Shown here one piece after another: positions 35,465 through 44,803 of a stretch of 64,000 nucleotides of DNA (position 1 is its first letter; each line of letters opens with the position of its first letter). Source of the stretch: Solibacillus sp. FSL H8-0538 (GTDB lineage: Bacteria; Bacillota; Bacilli; Bacillales_A; Planococcaceae); contig NZ_JBBOPI010000001.1 of the NCBI RefSeq assembly GCF_038003525.1, positions 3,182,501 through 3,246,500 of the forward strand, written 5' to 3'. The position numbers were made by a program, and so were the translations under genes. A model generated the notes under the pieces. That model saw nothing but the letters and a program-made list of their open reading frames with translations. It was not told the DNA's origin and searched no databases.

Positions 35465-36406
35465 TTACAATGCTAGAGATTTTTGTTCTTTTTTGATTTT
35501 TTTTGCAAGCTGACACCTCTGCATCGATGCATTAATGAGCCCGCCAAACATTAGTATCATGCCCGTAAAATACAGCCATAACATTAAAATAATAACCCCT
35601 CCGATACTCCCATAAGTGGCACTAAAGTTGCCGAAGTTATTAATATAAAATGAAAAGCCATACGTTAACATAAGCCAGCCACCTGTTGCAAATATTACAC
35701 CCGGCAAAACACTTAAAAAAGACAGGCGCGGATCGGTGTTCGGTACAATCCAATACATTAAAAGAAGTAGGATGAAAATGAGTGCTGGTGGTGTTATCCA
35801 GCGCACGAAAGTCCAAACTGTTTCGAATGTGTGCTCGACGCCAATATAAGAAAACATTAAATTACCAATTTGGTGGCCGAATACTGGAAACACGAGTGCA
35901 ATCAAAAATACGAGCACTAGTGAAATCGTAAAAATAAGGGACCAAGCGCGATTTAATATACCCGCTCGTCCTTCTACATCATATGCCCGGTTTAAACCTT
36001 TCATCAACGCATCAATCCCTTTAGAAGCTGACCAAATCGTCCCTAATATCCCCACTGATAATAGACCGCCATTGTGAGTCGTTAACACTTCTGAAAGCGT
36101 CCCTTCTATAAGGATATACACTTCTGCTGGCATAATCTCATCTATAAAATCAAAAACTTGCCCCTGCTCTAAATTTAAATACGGAAGCAGTGACACCATA
36201 AAAATTAATAACGGAAAGAATGAAAGCAGGAAGAAGAATGCAAGCTGCGCACCCATTCCACTTATATTTACATCTTTAATACGTATAAATAAGTCCTGGA
36301 CAAATCCTTTTGCAGTTGTTACATCCACTTTAGTTGGATTAGGTGCAATGAAAGAATTTATTAATGCGAGCACTGCTTTTGGCGAGCCTTTTTTATCGCT
36401 TGTCAA
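35465..36406 (-). CDS. yfkH: YihY/BrkB family membrane protein (YfkH)
   Basis: Inner-membrane protein of 313 residues of the YihY family (once misnamed RNase BN), with six to seven helices. Hallmarks are AFFFLLSFFPLLIFM near 58-72 and FSATYGSIGGVIILMLWLY near 265. Function unknown. The start is TTG at 36406, with AAAGGAAG upstream at slightly long spacing. It follows a YtxH-like gene in the same direction and is likely co-transcribed with it. Confidence 0.85.
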   Translation of the reverse strand: MTSDKKGSPKAVLALINSFIAPNPTKVDVTTAKGFVQDLFIRIKDVNISGMGAQLAFFFLLSFFPLLIFMVSLLPYLNLEQGQVFDFIDEIMPAEVYILIEGTLSEVLTTHNGGLLSVGILGTIWSASKGIDALMKGLNRAYDVEGRAGILNRAWSLIFTISLVLVFLIALVFPVFGHQIGNLMFSYIGVEHTFETVWTFVRWITPPALIFILLLLMYWIVPNTDPRLSFLSVLPGVIFATGGWLMLTYGFSFYINNFGNFSATYGSIGGVIILMLWLYFTGMILMFGGLINASMQRCQLAKKIKKEQKSLAL

Positions 36407-36438
36407 AAAGCCACACTTCCTTTCACTCTAGGATGTCC

Positions 36439-36765
36439 TTACTTTTTTTCGTTACTTAAAAAGGCGTCCTTTGTTTCTGTTAGCAAGCTTTGAATTGTTG
36501 AAGGTAATGTTAGCGCATCCTCTGCCTTACTCATTAGCGAGTTATAATTTTCGGATGTATTCGTGTAGAAAGACTGCGCCTGTTCTACTTTTGTCTCAAT
36601 TAAGTTTTGTAACTCTTCTCGATTTTCTACATAGTACGACACAGTTTCCTTTACTTTCTTCGTCGACTCAATAGTATGCTCACGCGTTGATTTATCAAAC
36701 ATACTAACGACTGCTCCTGCTAAAGCTCCTAATGCGATGAACGGTAGTAATTTACTTTTCCCCAT
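36439..36765 (-). CDS. YtxH domain-containing protein
   Basis: Protein of 108 residues with an N-terminal hydrophobic glycine/alanine helix (LLPFIALGALAGAVVSM, 6-22) and a long charged helix, as in YtxH-type general-stress proteins. Probably membrane-tethered; function unknown. AGGAGGAG precedes the ATG. First gene of a probable two-gene unit with yfkH. Confidence 0.75.
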   Translation of the reverse strand: MGKSKLLPFIALGALAGAVVSMFDKSTREHTIESTKKVKETVSYYVENREELQNLIETKVEQAQSFYTNTSENYNSLMSKAEDALTLPSTIQSLLTETKDAFLSNEKK

Positions 36766-36792
36766 AAACTCTCCTCCTACATATGTTTTATT

Positions 36793-36877
36793 AGTGGTTA
36801 AGATAGCATAACCTTCTTAACCACATCATAAAGAACATCTTCTCGACCTATTTTGGGGCGAGATGTGTCTTTCTAAT
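36793..36877 (-). repeat. ~84-bp two-hairpin repeat copy, reverse orientation
   Basis: Minus strand reads TTAGAAAGACACATCTCGCC, then a worn hairpin 1 and hairpin 2 with arms GTGGTTAAGA.. / ..TCTTAACCAC. It is the only long copy in this orientation and the only one between divergent genes. Confidence 0.75.
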
Positions 36878-37026
36878 TCCTTAGATTTATTTTGTAAAAC
36901 GATACCTATGTTTATTTTAACGAAATTCCCATCTTTTTGAAAGTAATGGCGAGCGACATTTATATTGACAACAGCAAGTCAAAATGAAATGATATTTTCG
37001 TATACTTTGAAAGGTAGGGTGCTTAT

Positions 37027-37248
37027 ATGAACTTATCAACGCCATCTCAAGAAAATGTTAATTACATGATTGAGCAAATTAAAGAAAAACTTCGTATGGT
37101 AAACGTAGATGCTATGCAGTCTGATAAATTTAGCGAAGAAAAATACGAGGACCTAAAATATCTTTACGAAATGGTTATGAAACGCGACTCGTTTAGCCCA
37201 AGTGAAATGGAAGCAATCGTTAACGAGTTAGGTAATTTACGCAAATAA
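37027..37248 (+). CDS. yfkK: DUF1128 family protein YfkK
   Basis: Helical cytosolic protein of 73 residues matching the DUF1128 family of Bacillales ([20 protein letters not shown] core). Function unknown. GGTAGGG lies before the ATG. Terminator follows. Confidence 0.85.
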   Translation: MNLSTPSQENVNYMIEQIKEKLRMVNVDAMQSDKFSEEKYEDLKYLYEMVMKRDSFSPSEMEAIVNELGNLRK

Positions 37249-37249
37249 A

Positions 37250-37288
37250 AACAAGTCCTGCATTTTGAGTGCGGGACTTGTTTTTTTG
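37250..37288 (+). terminator. Terminator after yfkK
   Basis: AAACAAGTCCTGCA pairs with TGCGGGACTTGTTT, then T run. Confidence 0.85.
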
Positions 37289-37291
37289 TTA

Positions 37292-37391
37292 TTGGCGAGT
37301 TTCATAAAAATACTGGCGAAATTTTAAAAATACTGGCATATTTTTAAATTTACTGGCGACAATTACAAAATAATGGCGATTTCTAAAACAA
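37292..37391. repeat. Tandem repeat, five units of 20 bp
   Basis: Units begin TTGGCGA (37292), CTGGCGA (37313), CTGGCAT (37333), CTGGCGA (37353) and ATGGCGA (37373) and continue with an A/T-rich tail such as AATTTTAAAAATA. Phase is exact (20 bp, first step 21). It lies between the yfkK terminator and the psuG stop codon. Confidence 0.8.
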
Positions 37392-37396
37392 ACCAA

Positions 37397-38305
37397 TTAG
37401 TTATTTAAAGCTACTGCTATACCTGCGCCGATGCGAGCATTATTTTTCACAAGTGCGATGTTCGCTTCTAATGATTTACCTTCAGTTAATTCTTTTACTT
37501 TACCTAGTAGGAATGGTGTTACGTTTTTACCAGCAATCCCTTGCTCAACAGCTTCTTGAAGTGCTTGTGTAATAATACCGTTAATGAAACTTGCTTCCAA
37601 TGCATCTGCTTTTGGAATTGGGTTAGCAATTACTGCACCCCCGCGCAAGCCAAGATCCCATTTCGCGCGCATCATAGCTGCTATTTCTTCTGCTGAATCT
37701 GAACGGAAGTTAACAGCAAATTCTGATTCACGTGTGTAGAATGCCGGAAGTACGTCTGTACCGTAGCCGATTACCGGTACACCTTTTGTTTCTAAATATT
37801 CAAGTGTTAAGCCGATATCTAAAATTGATTTCGCACCAGCACATACTACTGCTACGTTTGTCATTGATAATTCTTCAAGGTCCGCTGAAATATCCATTGT
37901 TGTTTCCGCACCACGGTGAACGCCGCCAATACCACCCGTTACGAATAGCTCAATACCCGCAAGCTCTGCACAAATCATCGTTGCAGCTACTGTTGTTGCA
38001 CCAATTTTTTTCGTCGCAAGTAGGTAACCCATATCACGACGAGAAGCTTTTGCTACACCTTGTGTATTCCCGAACATTTCTAATTCTTCGTCTGATAAAC
38101 CGATTTTAATTTGACCGTCGATTAAAGCGATTGTTGCAGGTACTGCCCCGTTGTCACGAATAATTTGCTCTACCTCACGTGCAGTTCGAACGTTTTGTGG
38201 GTACGGCATACCATGAGAGATAATTGTTGATTCTAGTGCAACGATTGGTAACCCTTTTTCTTTCGCTTCTAAAACTTCCTGTGAATAAGATAAATATTGT
38301 TTCAT
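37397..38305 (-). CDS. psuG: Pseudouridine-5'-phosphate glycosidase
   Basis: Cleaves pseudouridine 5'-phosphate to uracil and ribose 5-phosphate. 302 residues. Conserved motifs are [14 protein letters not shown] at the N-terminus, [22 protein letters not shown] near 130 (Asp/His/Lys active-site region), and [10 protein letters not shown]. Its ATG overlaps the psuK stop (TAATG) and GGAGG lies inside the end of psuK, so translation is coupled. Together the two genes degrade free pseudouridine; no dedicated transporter gene lies next to them. Confidence 0.93.
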   Translation of the reverse strand: MKQYLSYSQEVLEAKEKGLPIVALESTIISHGMPYPQNVRTAREVEQIIRDNGAVPATIALIDGQIKIGLSDEELEMFGNTQGVAKASRRDMGYLLATKKIGATTVAATMICAELAGIELFVTGGIGGVHRGAETTMDISADLEELSMTNVAVVCAGAKSILDIGLTLEYLETKGVPVIGYGTDVLPAFYTRESEFAVNFRSDSAEEIAAMMRAKWDLGLRGGAVIANPIPKADALEASFINGIITQALQEAVEQGIAGKNVTPFLLGKVKELTEGKSLEANIALVKNNARIGAGIAVALNN

Positions 38306-39393
38306 TATGAATTCCTCCAATTTTTTAGTTGCTCGTTTGATAAATCAACCCGAACCGTTTTATCTGATTGTAATGTTTTCGATGCGCTGACAAGTCCGAG
38401 ATGAATCGCCTCGTCAAATGCTTCCTCGTTTAATACACCATGCAACATGCCGCTAACAAATGCATCTCCTGCACCAGTTACATCTACAATTTCTTTGGTA
38501 GCAACAGCTGGATAATGACTTACTCCTTCTATTGTTCCCGCAATAACTCCTTTTTCACCAAGTGTTAGCACAACATGCTTAGCACCCTTTTGCAGGAGCA
38601 GACGAACAGCGATCTCGTAATCTTCTGCTGATTTCATCGGCATTTTTAAATACGTCTCTGCCTCATCACGATTACAAATAAAGTATTCTACACCGAGTAA
38701 ATCATTTGGCATACGACTCATTTTTGGTGATGATACTGGCACAATGACCAATGGAATTTGACGTAACTTCGCAAAGTTCTTCATATACATCACTGTTTCA
38801 GCTGGACAATTTAAATCGATAATAATACAGCTGGCATTTTGCAAGGCCGCTTCATGCTTTATTAAGACATTTGGCTTAAGTTCATCGTAAATCGACATGT
38901 TCGCCATAGCGACTACAAGCTCCCCATGATCATCTAACACCGCTGTGTAGGACCCTGTAGACTGTTGAGGTAGTCTTTCTACCAAATCTAAATTAATATA
39001 CGCGTGACTTGCCTGCTCGACTAATTGACCGTCATTATCCGCACCAATTGTTGTTAGTAGCTTCACTTGATTGCCGAGGCGTCCTAAATTTTCTGCAATA
39101 TTACGGGCAACTCCGCCAACGCTTTCGCTTACATTTGACGGGTTTGATGTACCTAACTGGACATGCCCCTCAATATGAAATTTCCGATCGACATTTGCTC
39201 CACCAATTGCAACGATGCGATTTTTTTGGGGTAATACATAGGCGCGACCAATAATCTCGCCCTTCTTTATTAATGCCGAAATCGTATTTGCTAGAGCAGG
39301 TCTAGACATTCCGAGCTGCTCTGCCATTTCCAACTGAGATAAATATGGATTTTGTTTAATTAATTGGTAAACAAGCTGTTCTTTTTCATTCAA
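38305..39393 (-). CDS. psuK: Pseudouridine kinase with N-terminal HTH domain
   Basis: PfkB-family kinase of 362 residues that phosphorylates pseudouridine at the 5' position. An N-terminal winged-helix segment (1-55; [20 protein letters not shown]) precedes the kinase domain (about 58-360), which has [11 protein letters not shown]-rich [15 protein letters not shown] and the catalytic [12 protein letters not shown] near 305. The start is TTG with GAGGTG upstream. The HTH could let the kinase also regulate its own operon, as thought for other HTH-PfkB fusions. Confidence 0.92.
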   Translation of the reverse strand: MNEKEQLVYQLIKQNPYLSQLEMAEQLGMSRPALANTISALIKKGEIIGRAYVLPQKNRIVAIGGANVDRKFHIEGHVQLGTSNPSNVSESVGGVARNIAENLGRLGNQVKLLTTIGADNDGQLVEQASHAYINLDLVERLPQQSTGSYTAVLDDHGELVVAMANMSIYDELKPNVLIKHEAALQNASCIIIDLNCPAETVMYMKNFAKLRQIPLVIVPVSSPKMSRMPNDLLGVEYFICNRDEAETYLKMPMKSAEDYEIAVRLLLQKGAKHVVLTLGEKGVIAGTIEGVSHYPAVATKEIVDVTGAGDAFVSGMLHGVLNEEAFDEAIHLGLVSASKTLQSDKTVRVDLSNEQLKNWRNS

Positions 39394-39399
39394 TTATCT

Positions 39400-39662
39400 C
39401 ACCTCGCATAAATCAATTACACCTCAGCGTAAATGTCGCTGACGCTTCATTGGCACTTCGCTTTCACGCAGATAAACAATGCGCCAAGATTTTGAATTGT
39501 ACTTAGGCCTACACGATGCAGGTCAGTTAACCGTAGTCGAATGGATGCTTCGAACTTAGGCTAACCTCCTAAATCAACCGCTTTCAAAATCTGTGACATC
39601 CGCTAGGGGCTTTATACTTATTCAGTCTAGGGTTGGACCACGACTGAATAAACATAAACTTT
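39400..39662 (-). other. Long structured leader of psuKG
   Basis: About 270 bases between the promoter and psuK with no gene. On the minus strand it starts with a perfect hairpin TTATTCAGTC / GACTGAATAA. Then come AGGAGGTTAGCCTAAG, a pairing region around CCTGCATCGTGTAGG and CGTCAGCGACATTTACGCTG next to psuK. No known riboswitch class recognised. Confidence 0.5.
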
Positions 39663-39669
39663 TGTTTGA

Positions 39670-39698
39670 ATTATAAACTTTTGTTCGTCAACTGTCAA
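39670..39698 (-). promoter_or_regulatory. Consensus sigma-A promoter of psuKG with direct repeats
   Basis: Minus strand: TTGACA, 17-base spacer, TATAAT, both hexamers perfect. AACAAAAGTTTAT occurs twice (about 39651-39664 and 39672-39685), 21 bases apart, over the -10 and the start region, like an operator pair. Confidence 0.85.
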
Positions 39699-39700
39699 AA

Positions 39701-39739
39701 GAAAATCCCACAAGTAAGTATTCTACTTGTGGGATTTTC
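39701..39739. terminator. Terminator after motAB
   Basis: GAAAATCCCACAAGTA pairs with TACTTGTGGGATTTTC; bidirectional sequence. The psuK promoter begins right beside it. Confidence 0.9.
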
Positions 39740-39742
39740 TAA

Positions 39743-40507
39743 TTAATCTACAATCATCGTGCCATCTTCCGCGATACGTGGTTGTACTAATACTTCTACA
39801 CGACGGTTTTTTGCACGACCTTCTGCAGTGTCATTGGATTCGATTGGACTAAATTCGCCAAAGCCTTTAACGCTAAAGTATTTAGATTCTAGCTCTGAAT
39901 TAGCTTGTACCATAATTTTCAAGAAGTTTACTGCACGCATTACAGATAAATCCCAGTTCGAGCTAAATTCAGCACTGTTCATTGGTACATTATCTGTATG
40001 TCCTGTTACAACTACATTTCGTGCTGGATCAAAAATTAGAATTTTCGACAACTCGTTAGCAATTGATAAATATTCCTGTTTGATAACCGCTTGTCCTGGG
40101 TCAAATAACACGCTATCACGAATTGTAATGAGTAAACCCTCATCTGTCATTTGCGTTTCAAACTGATTTTCTAATTCATTCACCGCAATAAATTCATCTA
40201 CGCGACCTTGAATTTGTTGCAGTTCTTGCTGGTCTTGTGCGTAGCGGATCGCAGCAGAGCTTGCTGTCCCACCATTTGCATCTGATGTTTGGATAACTGC
40301 TGTATTCTCAAGCATACCTGTGCCACCACTAAATACTTGGTTAAATACAGCGGACATTTGCTCCATTTTAGCTTCATCAACTGTACTTGATGCAAATAAT
40401 ACGATAAATAAAGCAAGTAAAAGCGTTAAAATATCGGCATAGGGTACTAGCCAGGATTCATCTACATGCTCTTCATGTTTTTTATGTTTCTTATGCCTCT
40501 TTGCCAA
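39743..40507 (-). CDS. motB: Flagellar stator protein MotB
   Basis: Stator subunit of 254 residues: one membrane helix (about 21-41) carrying the ion-binding Asp25 (VPYADILTLL), a plug/linker, and an OmpA-like peptidoglycan-binding domain (about 130-245, TGHTDNVP and GRAKNRRVE). The TTG ending at 40507 is chosen because it gives MAKRHKKHKK.., matching B. subtilis MotB. GGTGG precedes it, and it overlaps the end of motA by 17 bases. Confidence 0.94.
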   Translation of the reverse strand: MAKRHKKHKKHEEHVDESWLVPYADILTLLLALFIVLFASSTVDEAKMEQMSAVFNQVFSGGTGMLENTAVIQTSDANGGTASSAAIRYAQDQQELQQIQGRVDEFIAVNELENQFETQMTDEGLLITIRDSVLFDPGQAVIKQEYLSIANELSKILIFDPARNVVVTGHTDNVPMNSAEFSSNWDLSVMRAVNFLKIMVQANSELESKYFSVKGFGEFSPIESNDTAEGRAKNRRVEVLVQPRIAEDGTMIVD

Positions 40508-41291
40508 GGCCACCCGCCCCGCTTTCCGTAATTTGCTTACGTTCTTCCATTGGTAAATATGAAGCAAGCTTTTGTTCGATTACACGAGGAGCCTCCCCTT
40601 CTAGAACGGATAAAATCCCCTCAATCATCATTCGCTTTTGCTTTACTTCAACTGCGGATTTACGTTTTAATTTATTTGCGAATGGATGCCATAATACGTA
40701 ACCTGTGAATATCCCTAGAAGTGTGGCTACGAAAGCTGCTGAAATCGCATGCCCTAGCTTATCAATATCATTCATATCTTTTAAAGCCGCAATAAGCCCT
40801 ACTACTGCACCAAGTACCCCAAGTGTTGGAGCATATGTACCTGCTTGTGTAAAAATTAACGAACCACTTGCATGTCGATCTTCCATCGCTTCTACTTCTT
40901 CTGTTAATACATCGCGAATATAGTCCGCATTTTGACCATCAATTGCTAGTGTCAAGCCATTTTTTAAGAAAGGGTCTTCAATATCTGAAGCTTTACTTTC
41001 TAAGGCTAGTAACCCTTCGCGACGAGCTAAATCTGCCCATTGAGAAAACATTTTAATGAGTTCAATGTCATTAGCAAGCTTTGTTTCTTTAAATAGATTT
41101 TTAAATAGCTTTGGAACACGTTTTAATTCACTCATCGGGAATGCAATTGTTACTGCCGCAATCGTACCGACGATAATGATTAAAATTGCTGCTGGATTTA
41201 TTAAAACCTCTGGCGTTACCCCTTTAAAATACATACCTACTATTAACGCAATAAACGCTAGAATTATACCAACTAACGAAGAAATATCCAT
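40491..41291 (-). CDS. motA: Flagellar stator protein MotA
   Basis: Proton-type stator subunit of 266 residues with four membrane helices. Conserved prolines lie in TYAPTLGVLGAVVGLI near 160, with a large cytosolic loop between helices 2 and 3 that contacts the rotor. It is closest in pattern to B. subtilis MotA rather than the sodium-type MotP. GGAGG precedes the ATG. First gene of motAB; no sigma-D promoter could be picked out with confidence. Confidence 0.94.
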   Translation of the reverse strand: MDISSLVGIILAFIALIVGMYFKGVTPEVLINPAAILIIIVGTIAAVTIAFPMSELKRVPKLFKNLFKETKLANDIELIKMFSQWADLARREGLLALESKASDIEDPFLKNGLTLAIDGQNADYIRDVLTEEVEAMEDRHASGSLIFTQAGTYAPTLGVLGAVVGLIAALKDMNDIDKLGHAISAAFVATLLGIFTGYVLWHPFANKLKRKSAVEVKQKRMMIEGILSVLEGEAPRVIEQKLASYLPMEERKQITESGAGGLGKEA

Positions 41292-41814
41292 TTATTGTAC
41301 CTCCAAATACTCAGTCTCTTTTTACTTCGGTTTATTTTAATATTTATTAACATTTATACATACTAGTATAATAGCTATTAATTTATTTTTCGACGAATTA
41401 ATGTTTTTTCTTTCCAATTTCAACACTTTTGATTATATTGTATCAATATTATAAAAATTCCCCGTTCACAAATTGGAGTATTGATTCAAATGGAGTCTAA
41501 TTTTGATGGGAAACTATTATTTTTCGCTGAATTAGTCGTAAAGTCTGTGTCAATCGAAGCTGATAGAGGTACTTGCAAACAACTTACAGAGGACTAGGAC
41601 GCATATCGATACTATATGAAGAATAGTAAGGTAGATCATGTATTGCAAAGTAGAAATCTCTATTTTAATTTATAGTTTCTTCAAAATGTCGCCATACTTT
41701 ACAGAAATTCTATGAGATTTCATTAATTTCTCCTACCAATTAAGTAATTACATAATGTATAATTGGTTGTAACGAACTTTTATATTCTTATATTCTGAAG
41801 GGAGCCCTGCAATT
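41292..41814. other. Intergenic stretch upstream of motA
   Basis: AT-rich, no clear gene. A 35-codon frame at 41490-41597 (ATG, weak GGAG 14 bases away, ending KQLTED) is the only open frame of note and may be debris. Promoters for motA and for the gene at 41815 should be here. Confidence 0.4.
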
Positions 41815-42003
41815 ATGAATCATCATCATCCATTTAGTATTGAGTACTTTACAACTGTTTTAGGTTATTCAGTAGTTCTTTTAATCTGCCTTTGGTTCTT
41901 TATCCATTTCCTACGTGTAGGTTTAAAATCTGAAGAATCAGTTCACATTGATGCAAAAACTGGTAACTTTGCACCTGGTGAATTAGCTAAAAACCATCAT
42001 TAA
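41815..42003 (+). CDS. Small single-helix membrane protein, function unknown
   Basis: Protein of 62 residues: His-rich N-terminus (NHHHP), one membrane helix (about 14-34) and a charged C-terminal tail ending NHH. GAAGGGAG precedes the ATG and a strong terminator follows, so it is a real transcription unit. No family recognised; the histidines at both ends could bind metal, but this is speculation. Confidence 0.65.
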   Translation: MNHHHPFSIEYFTTVLGYSVVLLICLWFFIHFLRVGLKSEESVHIDAKTGNFAPGELAKNHH

Positions 42004-42010
42004 TGTATTT

Positions 42011-42041
42011 AACAGTCGCTCTTGTAGCGGCTGTTTTTTTA
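42011..42041 (+). terminator. Terminator after the small membrane protein gene
   Basis: AACAGTCGCT pairs with AGCGGCTGTT; then seven T. Confidence 0.88.
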
Positions 42042-42166
42042 TTCCCTGCTTTTTGTTTACGGTTTTCACTATTTATAAGTTGTTTACCCTGAAATATGTT
42101 TTTATTATTTGAATTCTTAAAAATTTAATTTAAAATAGATTTTGTAAGGAAAGGGGTATCATAGTT

Positions 42167-42739
42167 ATGTCTTCATTAAAAGAAATTTTAAGCTTCAACG
42201 ACTCGTTTGTAACAGATAAAAAATACGAGCCTTTTATAACGACCAAATATCCAGATAAGCGTATTGTTATTTTATCATGTATGGATACGCGCCTAGTGGA
42301 GTTATTACCAAAAGCAATGAACTTACGTAATGGTGACGTGAAGATCGTCAAAAGTGCCGGTGCGATTGTCAATCATCCATTTGGTGGTATTATGCGTAGT
42401 TTACTTGTAGCAGTGTATGAGTTAAAAGCGGACGAGATTTACATTGTAGGGCATTATGATTGCGGGATGAGTGCAATTGACCCTGATCAAATGCTTGGCC
42501 ATATGGTAGAACGCGGCGTTAAACAGGAAATCATTGATATCATTAGTTATTCTCGAGTTGATTTAAAAGAATGGCTACGTGGTTTTGGCGACGTGACAAC
42601 AAGCGTAATGAAAAGTGTGGATTTAGTGCGTAGTCATCCGTTAATGCCTAAAGGAATACCAGTACACGGACTCGTTATTGACCCAAGTACAGGTAGACTC
42701 GATTTAGTAACGGACGGTAATACTGTTATTAGTAAATAA
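42167..42739 (+). CDS. Beta-class carbonic anhydrase
   Basis: Zinc enzyme of 190 residues that hydrates CO2. Zinc ligands are Cys38 (SCMDTR, with Asp40/Arg42 dyad), His96 and Cys99 (GHYDCG). It belongs to the short YtiB-like beta group of Bacillales. GGAAAGGGG lies before the ATG. Single gene with terminator. Confidence 0.9.
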   Translation: MSSLKEILSFNDSFVTDKKYEPFITTKYPDKRIVILSCMDTRLVELLPKAMNLRNGDVKIVKSAGAIVNHPFGGIMRSLLVAVYELKADEIYIVGHYDCGMSAIDPDQMLGHMVERGVKQEIIDIISYSRVDLKEWLRGFGDVTTSVMKSVDLVRSHPLMPKGIPVHGLVIDPSTGRLDLVTDGNTVISK

Positions 42740-42745
42740 TTGTAC

Positions 42746-42778
42746 AGCGAATTGGTTACATGCCAATTCGCTTTTTTT
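42746..42778 (+). terminator. Terminator after the carbonic anhydrase gene
   Basis: AGCGAATTGG pairs with CCAATTCGCT; then seven T. Confidence 0.88.
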
Positions 42779-42900
42779 ACGAATGGCTAAATAAAATAAC
42801 ATTGTTTTTTATGGAATTAAACATTCCTAGCGAAAACATACTACAACTCTCCACGGCACAAAGAGCGAATTCGAACCACAGCGTTTAATAACGCCTTACA

Positions 42901-42936
42901 AAAAAAAAAGATTAGCGCTGGTAGCTAATCTTTTTA
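42901..42936 (-). terminator. Terminator overlapping the end of the GNAT gene
   Basis: Minus strand: AAAAAGATTAGC / GCTAATCTTTTT, then a long T run. The last codons (KISYQR) and stop lie in the hairpin. Confidence 0.8.
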
Positions 42937-43478
42937 AAATCGTTCTGTAAAATGGCATACATATAATGGTCTACCCATTCACCGTTAATAAATAGCAGCT
43001 CTCTTAGTAAGCCTTCGCGTACAAGTCCTGATTTTTCAAGAACGCGAACAGAACCCTCGTTTTTCGGTGAAACATATGCCTCGATACGGTGAATATTAAT
43101 CGTTTGAAATGCAAATTCAAGCACGAGCTTGACTGCCTCAGTAGCGATACCCCGTCCCACAAAGCTTTTATCAACGGAATAGCCAATGAACGCACTTGAA
43201 TACGGCAAGCGCTTAATGGCATATAGCGAAATATGGCCGATTAATTGCTGTGAATTCATCTCATAAATGCCGAAAGAAAACTCCCGATTTGCATGCAACA
43301 GTTGCAGGCTCTCTAAAATCTTTTTATATTGCGCTTCTTCTGTGTAGTACTCATCTCGGTGCAGCGGCTCATACGTCGACCAAGAATATTTATTGTTCGC
43401 TAGTAACTCCGCTAATTGTCTCGCATCGGATTCTATAAATGTGCGTAATGTACATTGGTCACCGAATAGTCTAATCAC
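42912..43478 (-). CDS. GNAT family N-acetyltransferase, RimJ/RimL type
   Basis: Acetyl-CoA-dependent acetyltransferase of 188 residues. Residues about 80-145 hold the fold core, with the pyrophosphate-binding motif GYSVDKSFVGRGIATEAVKL and the RIEAYVSPKNEGSVRVLEKSG stretch that follows in this group. The target is unknown (protein N-terminus, amino acid or antibiotic). The GTG ending at 43478 is chosen because AAGGGTG sits before it; an ATG at 43535 is possible but has no site. Confidence 0.8.
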   Translation of the reverse strand: MIRLFGDQCTLRTFIESDARQLAELLANNKYSWSTYEPLHRDEYYTEEAQYKKILESLQLLHANREFSFGIYEMNSQQLIGHISLYAIKRLPYSSAFIGYSVDKSFVGRGIATEAVKLVLEFAFQTINIHRIEAYVSPKNEGSVRVLEKSGLVREGLLRELLFINGEWVDHYMYAILQNDFKKISYQR

Positions 43479-43818
43479 GCGATCACCCTTTTTCTGAAAT
43501 AAGCCCCATAAATTCCTTAACATCTTTTCGCACAATACAATTCCTTTCTCCCAATGGGGATGTTCCGTAATAGCTTTTCCTAGTTACGCCATCGCTAATC
43601 CTTCGGTAAAGGCTTCTGCTGTGCTTCCCCCATTAATTCCTAATTTTTTTGCTCCTATCATTTCTACGAAGGATAAAGCAGTTTCGTTCACGTTCATTGT
43701 GAGTCGACGATTTATCCTATGCGAGAAACGTTGTGCATATGTACGAAAATCTATGCACTCATGTTGAATCCATTGACATAGTTAGTGAACATTGTAATTT
43801 CAATAGCATTTTGTGAAG
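43479..43818. other. Gap with possible gene remnant
   Basis: On the minus strand 43584-43697 has a 37-codon frame (MNVNETALSFVEMIGAKKLG.. ) that looks like protein but stops early and has no ribosome binding site. Frame continues after the stop for about ten codons. Probably debris of a decayed gene I cannot name. Confidence 0.35.
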
Positions 43819-44688
43819 CTATTTACTTTTCTTTTTCGCATTATTTTTCTTTTCTTTTTTATCTTCTTCTCTTTCAATTGTCTCTTCTGGTACTTCTAGC
43901 GCTTCTAATTCCGCTAGTGCTTCTGAGGCCTCTTTATGTGCCTCGTCGAATACATTCGTTATATGTAAGCCACGGCGAGCAGCTTCCTTTTCAATATGTG
44001 CGATTGTATCTTTTAATACTTGTATACGTGCATATTGCTTATCATTACCTGGAATTAAAAACCAAGGCGCCTGCTCAGAGTCCGTTTTTGCAAACATTTC
44101 GTCAGCGGCTTCACTATATAAATCAAATTTTTCACGGTTACGCCAATCTTCCTCTGTCAGCTTCCACGCCTTGTATGGATCCTGTGCTCGGGCATTAAAG
44201 CGTTGTAATTGTTCGTCAGCATCAATATGAATCCAAAACTTGATGATAATATAGTCCCCATCTGTTAATAGTTGCTCGAAATTATTAATTTCATTATAAG
44301 CACGCTTCCATTCTGTTTCTGTCGCGAAACCTTCAATACGTTCCACTAGGACGCGACCATACCACGACCGGTCAAAGATAGAAATTTGTCCATGCTGTGG
44401 AAGCTTGCGCCAGAAACGATGCATATAGTTATAACGAAATTCATGTGCTTGTGGTGCTGAAATTGGATGTACAATGAGTCCACGCGGGTCAATGCGTTCT
44501 GTTAGGCGTTTAATCGCGCCACCCTTACCAGCTGCATCCATACCTTCAAATAATATAATTAAACCAATTTTATTATTGAATAAAAACTGCTGAGCGTTTA
44601 ACATTTCATACTGAAGAACTTTTAATTTTTTCTTATACATTTTTTTGTCTAGTTCAAGCGATAAGTCGAGATCTTTGATTTTTTTCAT
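43819..44688 (-). CDS. ppk2: Polyphosphate kinase 2 family protein
   Basis: PPK2-type phosphotransferase of 289 residues that uses polyphosphate to phosphorylate nucleotides (AMP to ADP or ADP to ATP; class not decided here). Walker A GMDAAGKGG (49-57), Walker B FDRSWYGRVLVER near 110 and the lid region (ARAQDPYKAWKLTEED) are present. The C-terminal 35 residues are a charged Glu/Lys-rich tail. AGGAGG lies 10 bases before the chosen ATG (44688); another ATG nine bases upstream is too close to it. Confidence 0.9.
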   Translation of the reverse strand: MKKIKDLDLSLELDKKMYKKKLKVLQYEMLNAQQFLFNNKIGLIILFEGMDAAGKGGAIKRLTERIDPRGLIVHPISAPQAHEFRYNYMHRFWRKLPQHGQISIFDRSWYGRVLVERIEGFATETEWKRAYNEINNFEQLLTDGDYIIIKFWIHIDADEQLQRFNARAQDPYKAWKLTEEDWRNREKFDLYSEAADEMFAKTDSEQAPWFLIPGNDKQYARIQVLKDTIAHIEKEAARRGLHITNVFDEAHKEASEALAELEALEVPEETIEREEDKKEKKNNAKKKSK

Positions 44689-44803
44689 GTATATCATTCC
44701 TCCTTGTTAAGATACTTCCATTTTACTGTAAAATAGGTGTAAATGGTATTTGTTGTTGAAAACTATAGGAATGTATATAATTTTATTGAAAGGAGAGGAC
44801 GTT

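Noticed and set aside
37292-37391. CRISPR array
   Set aside because: Units are only 20 bp, with no unique spacers, and no cas genes are near.
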